Source: Alphaproteobacteria bacterium UBA6187
Lineage (GTDB): Bacteria > Pseudomonadota > Alphaproteobacteria > Rickettsiales > UBA6187
Length of the DNA stretch: 17,428 nt
Assembly: GCA_002422795.1 (NCBI GenBank)
Contig: DITJ01000109.1
Coordinates: 1-17,428 of the forward strand
Direction of reading: 5' to 3'
In this document: positions 1 to 5,532 of the stretch, piece by piece
Layout of the letters: every line of letters begins with the position of its first letter
Position numbering within the stretch: position 1 is the first letter of the stretch
The notes under the pieces: model-generated
What the model was told of the DNA's origin: nothing
Seen by the model: only the letters and a program-made list of their open reading frames with translations
Databases searched by the model: none
Translations under genes and position numbers: made by a program

Positions 1-59
1 AAACCCAGGAGGCCGAAGACAAACGGCTCGATCAGCTAACCCTGTTTAACAGGCAATAG
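1..59 (+). CDS. 3' end of an unidentified protein gene with a C-terminal QLTLF motif
   Basis: The frame starting at base 3 is open to a TAG at 57-59 and encodes TQEAEDKRLDQLTLFNRQ at the C-terminus of a protein that begins outside the window. The tail is charged, then contains QLTLF (bases 33-47), which fits the QL(S/D)LF consensus by which DNA polymerases, MutS, Hda and some transposases bind the DnaN sliding clamp. The hairpins that start 9 bases after the stop are consistent with the end of a transcription unit or of a mobile element. The fragment is too short to name a family. The frame is chosen because the other two forward frames stop after 12 and 15 codons and end less plausibly. Confidence 0.4.
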   Translation, partial: TQEAEDKRLDQLTLFNRQ

Positions 60-67
60 GTAACACT

Positions 68-114
68 AACCGCTTCGAGCGGTTCTATATCAAACTCCCA
101 CTTTTAGTGGGAGT
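68..114 (+). repeat. Two consecutive perfect hairpins after the upstream gene
   Basis: Hairpin 1 has a 7-bp stem AACCGCT/AGCGGTT around TCG (68-84). Hairpin 2 has a 9-bp stem ACTCCCACT/AGTGGGAGT around TTT (94-114). Both stems are perfect. Neither is followed by a clear run of T on the + strand, so they are not textbook Rho-independent terminators. They may be 3'-end protecting structures or the subterminal hairpins of an IS whose gene ends at base 59. Confidence 0.6.
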
Positions 115-153
115 AATTGACTTAACTTAAAAATGTCTTGCTCCGCCACGACC

Positions 154-194
154 CTAGGCTTTGTTAACAGAGCCTAGTTTGTATTTGCAAACTA
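154..194. repeat. 24-bp palindrome followed by a second small hairpin
   Basis: Bases 154-177 (CTAGGCTTTG, then TTAA, then CAGAGCCTAG) are an almost perfect palindrome with a single T/G mismatch. A further 7-bp stem TAGTTTG/CAAACTA with a 6-base loop occupies 175-194. With the two hairpins at 68-114 this makes four inverted repeats in 127 bases. Bases 195-310 hold no gene or convincing promoter that I can see. Confidence 0.55.
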
Positions 195-310
195 TAACGG
201 CTATCCAGACCTTACACATCACTATAATCATAACATTGCGCCGCTTACTCCATCTTGATTTTTTATCATGCTTTATTGTTTCTTAGCATGTTTAATGATG
301 GAAAAAGACA

Positions 311-1555
311 ATGGAAGCTTTACCCGGCAACAGCAATTCCTGGAAATTATATTACACTACAGATACCGCATGGGAAGCAATGTATGAGGCCTGCAAGAAT
401 GCCAAATATTCAATAAAAATGGAACAGTACATATTTGAAAATGACGAATGCGGAAATTTATTCCTTGAACTTTTTATAAAGAAAGCCGCAGGTGGTGTGA
501 AAATATTCCTGATATGCGATATGTTTGGAAGCATGTCTATCTATAATTCCCCACTTATTAAGAAACTAAAAGAAAATGGTGCAGAGGTATATTTTTATAA
601 TAAAATTATCTGGAAGAAATTAATAATGCCGTGGCGCTGCTTCCCGCGCACGCATGTTAAAACTCTTTTAATAGATTCAGAAATAGTATTCACAGGGGGC
701 GTGTGCCTTGCGTGGAGAATGCACAAATGGCGCGATACGCATATCCGCATTACCGGCCCGGTTGCAAGCCTTGTAGAGCAATCATTTGCAGATATTACAA
801 AGCTTATAAAGAAAAAACACTTCCATTTAAGAAAAAGAATCACCCATGAAAAAGATGGTTTTATACCGAGTTGCATTCAAAGAACGAGTAGGAGGGCGAG
901 GCGAGGAGGGCGCAAGCGTAGGCTTACTACGTGCGCACCGACGAGACCGATGCACGACAACCTCGTTCAAAGAGTGCAATTCGGTATTACATATCTTATC
1001 AGCCAGCCTTCCATATTCAAAAATACAATTTACAAGACATTTAAAAATGCAATAATCCATGCAAAGCAGGAAATTTATATCAGTACATCTTTCTTTGTCC
1101 CTAATAAACATTTTATGCGTTTATTAATGCGGGCATCAAGGCGCGGTGTTAAGATATATCTTTTAGTGCCTGAATATTCAGATGTAAAACTTGCTGATTT
1201 GATATTCTTATCCTATGCAAAACCATTGCTAAAATCAGGTATAAAAATATACTGCTATAATAAAAGCGTATTGCATTGCAAAACTATGGTGGTTGACGGT
1301 AACTGGTCAACAATTGGCAGTGTTAATATGGATATACTCAGCTTCTTTTATAACCGGGAAGCAAATATTATATGCACCAATCCCCAAATGGCTGCTGAGT
1401 TAAAGCGTCAGTTTAAAATGGATTTAAAATTTAGTAAAAAATTAACACTAAAGAATTTGCAAGACCGCCCTTTGTTAAAGAAAATACTCGGATATTGTGG
1501 ACGTGGGCTAAAACTTTTCTTTCAAGCAAGAATGCCAGATAAAGAGGCTAAATAA
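311..1555 (+). CDS. Phospholipase D / cardiolipin synthase-like protein, interrupted in frame by a palindromic element
   Basis: This is a PLD-superfamily protein, probably a phosphatidyltransferase or phospholipase acting on phospholipids at the membrane. Two HxKxxxxD catalytic motifs are present, at H115-K117-D122 (HVKTLLID, then GG) and H322-K324-D329 (HCKTMVVD, then GS), the usual pair that forms one active site. No signal peptide or N-terminal transmembrane pair is obvious, unlike bacterial ClsA. Residues 185-226, between the two halves, are an Arg-rich tract (SRRARRGGRKRR) that matches nothing in the family and is encoded by the palindromic element at 863-987; without it the protein would be about 372 residues. 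The ATG at 311 is preceded by GGAAAAAG at an acceptable distance. The stop TAA shares one base with the next gene's ATG, so the two are probably co-translated. Family membership is firm; the substrate is unknown. Confidence 0.88.
   Translation: MEALPGNSNSWKLYYTTDTAWEAMYEACKNAKYSIKMEQYIFENDECGNLFLELFIKKAAGGVKIFLICDMFGSMSIYNSPLIKKLKENGAEVYFYNKIIWKKLIMPWRCFPRTHVKTLLIDSEIVFTGGVCLAWRMHKWRDTHIRITGPVASLVEQSFADITKLIKKKHFHLRKRITHEKDGFIPSCIQRTSRRARRGGRKRRLTTCAPTRPMHDNLVQRVQFGITYLISQPSIFKNTIYKTFKNAIIHAKQEIYISTSFFVPNKHFMRLLMRASRRGVKIYLLVPEYSDVKLADLIFLSYAKPLLKSGIKIYCYNKSVLHCKTMVVDGNWSTIGSVNMDILSFFYNREANIICTNPQMAAELKRQFKMDLKFSKKLTLKNLQDRPLLKKILGYCGRGLKLFFQARMPDKEAK
863..987. repeat. GC-rich palindromic element inserted in frame in the PLD gene (RPE-like)
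   Basis: The ends are imperfect inverted repeats: 863-888 (TATACCGAGTTGCATTC and on to AACGAG) and 962-987 (CTCGTT and on to GCAATTCGGTATA without its last base) pair at most positions over 26 bases. A central hairpin pairs GCGCA (910-914) with TGCGC (932-936) and CGTAG (917-921) with CTACG (927-931). The interior is far more GC-rich than the AT-rich gene around it. The host frame stays open through the element. This layout, palindromic, about 125 bases and tolerated inside a protein with a basic translated peptide, is that of the Rickettsia palindromic elements. I cannot assign it to a named RPE family, and no second copy is seen in the window. Confidence 0.75.
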
Positions 1556-2307
1556 TGGAATATAAAATTTTATTCAGCAATATAGGTTATGCTCGCGGCA
1601 TTAACGGGTTTCTAAGGCATCACCTGCTATATAGTTACCGCTATCTTTATTGTAGCCAGATTGTGCAGGAACAAAGCTTAAAACAGCTTAAAGAGATTAT
1701 TTCCTTTGAGAACCCGGATATATGTTGTTTGATAGAAATAGATACAGGTTCCGCAAGTTCAGCTAATTTTAACCAGTTAGGGCATTTAATTAATGCAAAT
1801 TACAACTTCTTCGATATCGAAAATAAATACCGCTTAAACAGCTGGCTGCGCACATTCCATCATACGCGGGGAAAAAGCAGCGCCGTTATTGCAAAGCGCC
1901 CTTTAATTTGTGAATACCTGCATTTCGTACATGGTATTAAGACCTTAATTTACAAGATATCCTTAGAGGAAGGCCTGACCCTGTTTTTTGCGCATTTTTC
2001 ACTTAAAAGGCGCATTCGCAATAAACAATTACAAGAAATCCGTCACATGATAGATAACACCCAAGGAGAAATTATTCTGATGGGTGATTTTAATATATTA
2101 GTGGGATTAGAAGAACTGAAACCATTATTGGAAAAAGGTGACCTGGTATTGCTTAACCGCGAGGAAGAGCCAACTTTTACCTTTCATAAGCACAGGCTGC
2201 TGCTGGATTTATGTATCTGCTCAAGGAATATCGCCAAAAATACAGAACTTAAAATCATTCCGCAGCCATTTTCCGACCACTCGGCATTATTGCTGAAAAT
2301 ATCATGA
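1555..2307 (+). CDS. Endonuclease/exonuclease/phosphatase (EEP) fold protein
   Basis: This is a metal-dependent phosphodiesterase of the EEP superfamily (DNase I, exonuclease III, sphingomyelinase relatives). All the usual landmarks are visible: N9 in FSNIGYARG, E61 in CLIEID, H147 in AHFSL, D178 and N180 in MGDFN, D218 in LLLDLCI, and the terminal D241-H242 in SDHSALLL. At 250 residues it is a bare catalytic domain with no evident signal peptide. The ATG overlaps the stop of the PLD gene by one base, so the pair is likely translationally coupled and functionally linked. A lipid phosphodiester substrate is a reasonable guess from that neighbour, but a nuclease role cannot be excluded from the sequence. 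Confidence 0.82.
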   Translation: MEYKILFSNIGYARGINGFLRHHLLYSYRYLYCSQIVQEQSLKQLKEIISFENPDICCLIEIDTGSASSANFNQLGHLINANYNFFDIENKYRLNSWLRTFHHTRGKSSAVIAKRPLICEYLHFVHGIKTLIYKISLEEGLTLFFAHFSLKRRIRNKQLQEIRHMIDNTQGEIILMGDFNILVGLEELKPLLEKGDLVLLNREEEPTFTFHKHRLLLDLCICSRNIAKNTELKIIPQPFSDHSALLLKIS

Positions 2308-2488
2308 TGCAAATTTATGCAATAGTGCCTTTCTGATATAATAAATTTAAACCCCAATGCAATAAATGCATCATTCACAGTATCTTAATAAGGAATTGCT
2401 CTGAAAGTAAAATAAATATTTAATCTATTCCTAATCTTTATAAAATAGTTACTAGACAGTAAGGTCATTTTCTTTTATAAGCAGGTTC

Positions 2489-2518
2489 TCTTAATTATAA
2501 GAATTTTATTTTTTTATA
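2489..2518 (+). terminator. Weak AT-rich hairpin plus T-rich tract, possible terminator
   Basis: A 5-bp stem TCTTA/TAAGA with an ATTA loop (2489-2502) is followed by a T-rich tract at 2505-2515. It lies about 180 bases after the EEP gene and before the tRNA region. The stem is short and AT-only, so this is only a candidate for the end of the PLD-EEP operon. Confidence 0.25.
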
Positions 2519-2530
2519 ATTGGCCAGTTT

Positions 2531-2566
2531 GCTTGCTAAGTAGAGCAAAGGATTGAAAATCCTTCT
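2531..2566 (+). pseudogene. Degenerate tRNA-Phe fragment (D arm and anticodon arm only)
   Basis: Bases 2540-2566 match 2707-2733 of the intact tRNA-Phe at 24 of 27 positions. The GAA anticodon loop TTGAAAA is identical, and the anticodon stem is AAGGA/TCCTT instead of AGGGA/TCCCT, so one pair has changed on both sides. GCTT (2531-2534) can still pair with GAGC (2543-2546) as a D stem. No T arm or matching acceptor stem follows. It is a tRNA remnant or partial duplication, not a functional tRNA. Confidence 0.5.
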
Positions 2567-2643
2567 CCCTAAAAAGAGAGAACGCTAAAAAAGATAGATA
2601 TAATAGGATATTAGAAGGCTTGAATTTTTTTGTTATTTGTCTG

Positions 2644-2898
2644 GGACGGCACCAGGACGGCAATTGAAAAAATTCAAATTCTCTTAATGCCCGGATAGCT
2701 CAGTTGGTAGAGCAAGGGATTGAAAATCCCTGTGTCGCTGGTTCGATTCCGGCTCCGGGCACCACTTTTATTCAGCAAAATCAACATCTTATCCAAAGAA
2801 AACATTCCCGACTATAAATTGCCCCGGACGGCAAAAAGCCCCTCGCACAATTAAAAATCCTTAGATATCAATAATCTCAATGATACCTCAGGACGGCA
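2644..2898 (+). repeat. Four copies of the 8-mer GGACGGCA around the tRNA
   Basis: GGACGGCA occurs at 2644-2651, 2655-2662, 2826-2833 and 2891-2898, two copies on each side of the tRNA-Phe gene and all on the + strand. Such a GC-rich word is not expected four times in 255 bases of AT-rich intergenic DNA. The third copy sits in a small stem (TTGCC 2819-2823 with GGCAA 2830-2834). The function is unknown. Confidence 0.5.
2689..2764 (+). tRNA. tRNA-Phe (anticodon GAA)
   Basis: A complete cloverleaf is visible. The acceptor stem GCCCGGA (2689-2695) pairs with TCCGGGC (2754-2760). The D arm is AGCTCAGTTGGTAGAGC, and the anticodon stem AGGGA/TCCCT (2715-2719, 2727-2731) carries the loop TTGAAAA with anticodon GAA at 2722-2724. 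The T arm contains GGTTCGATTCC. The discriminator is A2761 and the CCA end is encoded at 2762-2764. It decodes both Phe codons. It stands alone, with no adjacent tRNA or rRNA. Confidence 0.97.
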
Positions 2899-2966
2899 TT
2901 ATATTTTCTGGACGCATAAAATAAGGTTGTATAAGATGAATTGAAAACAATTTATCAGAGGTGCTT

Positions 2967-3217
2967 ATGAAACCTGGTTTTAAAATAATAACTATACATG
3001 CCTTCATTGCAGAAGATAAAGACGGTACCGAAGGTATTATTGGCGAAGTTATGCCCAGCGGCCAGTGGATGCCTTTTATATGTGCAGATGAAGAGCGATT
3101 GAATCATTACGCCCTATAGCCAGGGAAGTTGCTAAACAGCTTGATAAGAAGGTAACACTTATCAAATTCAGTGTGCGTGAGGATATCGAAGAAATAACAG
3201 GTCACTGGTTACAATAA
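2967..3217 (+). pseudogene. Small conserved-looking protein gene, frameshifted
   Basis: An ATG at 2967 with a good Shine-Dalgarno sequence (CAGAGG, 2955-2960) opens a frame that reads MKPGFKIITIHAFIAEDKDG and continues to GQWMPFICADEERLNH before a TAG at 3117-3119 (50 codons). One base out of frame, from 3107, the sequence continues naturally as LRPIAREVAKQLDKK and on to GHWLQ, with a TAA at 3215-3217. Restoring one T in CATTACG (3105-3111) joins the halves into a protein of about 83 residues. The stop overlaps the ATG of the next small gene by one base. I do not recognise the family; the compact, soluble, charged sequence and coupled downstream gene suggest a small phage- or plasmid-type accessory protein. 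Confidence 0.55.
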
Positions 3218-3414
3218 TGAACACAAATAACCCTCCACTAATACCTATAGAAGAAACTGAACAATATACATTGTTCGATGTGTAGCATTCTAATGGCAAT
3301 ACCAGCCAGGCTATCCTTTGCAAAAGCTGCAAACGGACCAGCTGGAACCCTAATGATGCAAAAGATAAATTTTGCCCTTGTAAGGGCTACAATATAATAT
3401 CGCCACTTTGTTAA
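3217..3414 (+). pseudogene. Small zinc-ribbon-like protein gene with an in-frame TAG
   Basis: The ATG at 3217 overlaps the preceding stop. After 22 codons ending in YTLFDV there is a TAG (3283-3285). The same frame then runs on to a TAA at 3412-3414 and encodes HSNGNTSQAILCKSCKRTSW, later KFCPCKGY. The CxxC and CxC pairs, about 17 residues apart, look like a small zinc ribbon. The intact product would be 65 residues. Together with the frameshifted gene before it, this looks like a decayed, once co-translated pair. The function is unknown. Confidence 0.5.
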
Positions 3415-3479
3415 CTGCTACAGTGGAAAATCTTAGTAGTTATGGATCAGAGGATAATTAGAATTACCCATATAAAATG

Positions 3480-4184
3480 TTATCTTTTTACAACTGCATC
3501 TTTTAAAGCCTGTGCTTGCTTGTAGGTTATTGATTCCATTAGATGAATCCTGGATTGATCTGGAACTTTTGTTAAGTTCTCCATAACATCTTTGTCAGTT
3601 AATTTTGAAACAGGTACTCCATACTCCAGGGCTTCCTGTTTATCAGTCCAATGAAAAGAAATTGCCCCCAAATCACTACCTTGGAAACCATGTAAAGTTT
3701 TAGGCCGAAATTCAAGGGTTGTTAGGCTATCACCTGGAAAATCAATTTTTACCATGTTCAATCTTCCTTGTTCAGGAAGTTCTTTCATTTGTTCGCCTAT
3801 ATAAAGTGACCATGGCTTTCCAGCAAGTATACTAAGGAACCTTGGACCTGGATGTTGATGCTTATCTTGTGTTGATTCTGCTGCTCCATCACTACCAAAG
3901 TGCATTAAATGAACACTGGTGTCATGCTCTGTATCTGCGTATTGTACTGTTAAAACTTTTTCTCCACCTAATTCAGATTTATTAGGACTTGCAACAATTG
4001 GTTTTTTAAATAAAGATTTAACAACTTTTTCTACCAATCCAACTTCGCTGCTCTCTTCGCTTTCAAAAACATTAAAGCGGGCATTTTTAAGGATTTTCAT
4101 TTTTAATGAATGATCTACAATATCTTTAATGGCAGCATCGGTTGAAATGATTCTTATGTTCGATGCCCAGCCTGAACGAGGCAT
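3480..4184 (-). CDS. Hypothetical protein with cupin-like features
   Basis: This 234-residue protein is from a family I do not recognise with certainty. The middle part resembles a small beta-barrel of the cupin type: H109 and H111 in KHQHPGPRFLSILAGKPW could be the first metal-binding motif, and H165 in RPKTLHGFQG the second, about 55 residues later. The N-terminal 70 residues are charged and helical. There is no signal peptide or membrane segment. The ATG at 4184 has no clear ribosome-binding site. The frame is open for 16 more codons upstream without another start, and an ATG in another frame at 4221-4219 would fit after a 1-base shift, so the N-terminus is uncertain. It lies 124 bases downstream of the transporter gene on the same strand, so co-transcription is possible. 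Confidence 0.6.
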   Translation of the reverse strand: MPRSGWASNIRIISTDAAIKDIVDHSLKMKILKNARFNVFESEESSEVGLVEKVVKSLFKKPIVASPNKSELGGEKVLTVQYADTEHDTSVHLMHFGSDGAAESTQDKHQHPGPRFLSILAGKPWSLYIGEQMKELPEQGRLNMVKIDFPGDSLTTLEFRPKTLHGFQGSDLGAISFHWTDKQEALEYGVPVSKLTDKDVMENLTKVPDQSRIHLMESITYKQAQALKDAVVKR

Positions 4185-4308
4185 ATGGCTTATTGCTCTT
4201 TTAGCAAGAATAGCTGCCCTCTGAAACCCTCTTCATATTTTTTTGTTAAGCATAATAGCTGTATATGCAATAAATGTTAAGGTGTTTTTTATAAAATTAT
4301 CATTTTTG

Positions 4309-5532
4309 TTACTTTGCAGTGGATTCACCTTTATAGCAACAGAGTGCAATAAGTGAAACTATTGCATAAAGTATAATATATAATGCAACTATTGAATTAA
4401 GTTCGGTGCTTTTTATTAACCAGGTGGAGATTGCTGGTGCTGTACCTCCAAATATGGCAATAGAAAAATTATAGGATAATGCCGTACCAGTGTAACAAAC
4501 TTTTGTAGGGAACGTCTCCACCATCATTGCAGGCAACGGCCCTATAAAACAACCTACTAAGATTGAAAATGCAATTTGTGCTAATAGAGGCTTAATAAAT
4601 CCATCTTGTACTAACAGTAAAAATATAGGATATGTAAACAATATATATCCTATTGTAACTGCTATAAGAACATTCTTTCTGCCAATTTTATCTGAAACTA
4701 TTGCTGATATTGGAATGAAAATCATTAATACTAACATATTAATGGTATTCATAATTGTGGCATTATGTATTGAATGATTCAATATTTTTACTAAAAAACT
4801 ATTCATAAAAACAGTTAAAGTATAAAATGGAACTGTTAAAGAAAGCACAATCCCAATAACTATAATAACTTCTTTCCAGTGATGCATTATCACTTCGCGC
4901 AATGGCTTTACAGATAAGCCATTTTCCAGTTTTAGTTTTTCATATTTAGGGCTTTCTTGTAATTGTGTGCGAATATAAAGACCTATAATACCGGCTGGAA
5001 GGCTAATTAAAAACGGTATGCGCCATCCCCATGTTTTGAAATCTTCCGGTGTAAGAACTCCAGCAGTAAATGCGGCCACGAAAGATCCAAGCAGCATACC
5101 AAGTACCATGCTGAACATTGAGGAACTACCAACAATACCATGCTTATTATCTGGAGAGTGCTCTATAATAAAAGTCATAGAGCCACTAAATTCTCCACCT
5201 AAAGCAAGACCTTGAATAAGCCTTATTACTATAAGAAGAAGCGGTGCGATAATTCCTATATCTTCATAGGTGGGTAATAAACCAATACATGATGTCGGCA
5301 CTGCCATTAATAAAACTGCACTGGAAAGCGCCAGTCTTCGCCCGTATTTATCCCCTATATAACCAAATAAAATAGCACCTACAGGTCGCATTATAAAGCC
5401 AGCGGCAAATACCCCAAACGCAGCAATTAGGGATAGGTACTCGTTCTTTAGTGGAAAAAATAAATCACTTATGACACTTGCAAAATATCCATATAACGCA
5501 TAATCATACCATTGCAGGGTGTTTCCGACCAT
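4309..5532 (-). CDS. MFS transporter, metabolite:H+ symporter (ProP-like) family, 5' end doubtful
   Basis: This is an inner-membrane proton symporter of the MHS branch of the major facilitator superfamily, whose members import osmolytes, dicarboxylates or related metabolites. Diagnostic pieces are QWYDYALYGYF at the very start, the loop 2-3 motif GYIGDKYGRR (residues 57-66), RLIQGLALGGEFSGS (104-118), WGWRIPFL (168-175) and the second-half copy SDKIGRK (280-286). About twelve hydrophobic segments follow in 407 residues. Relatives normally have 10-30 residues before the GNxxxWYDF motif; here the only start is the ATG four codons before it. Upstream the frame meets TAA after 15 codons without another start, so the original start and promoter appear lost at a junction with the divergent RTX gene, with which it overlaps by 14 bases. 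The substrate cannot be told. Confidence 0.82.
   Translation of the reverse strand: MVGNTLQWYDYALYGYFASVISDLFFPLKNEYLSLIAAFGVFAAGFIMRPVGAILFGYIGDKYGRRLALSSAVLLMAVPTSCIGLLPTYEDIGIIAPLLLIVIRLIQGLALGGEFSGSMTFIIEHSPDNKHGIVGSSSMFSMVLGMLLGSFVAAFTAGVLTPEDFKTWGWRIPFLISLPAGIIGLYIRTQLQESPKYEKLKLENGLSVKPLREVIMHHWKEVIIVIGIVLSLTVPFYTLTVFMNSFLVKILNHSIHNATIMNTINMLVLMIFIPISAIVSDKIGRKNVLIAVTIGYILFTYPIFLLLVQDGFIKPLLAQIAFSILVGCFIGPLPAMMVETFPTKVCYTGTALSYNFSIAIFGGTAPAISTWLIKSTELNSIVALYIILYAIVSLIALCCYKGESTAK

Noticed and set aside
240..310. Sigma-70 promoter for the PLD-EEP operon
   Set aside because: TTGATT at 255-260 resembles a -35 box, but no acceptable -10 lies at 16-18 bases, so I could not support a site.
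846..1055. Alternative small + strand gene within the PLD gene
   Set aside because: It lies in another frame across the palindromic element and is explained by the element's GC-rich composition. The PLD frame has both catalytic motifs.
2540..2733. Direct repeat as attL/attR of an integrated element
   Set aside because: The two copies are only 167 bases apart, the shared part is the D/anticodon region rather than the tRNA 3' end, and no integrase is present.
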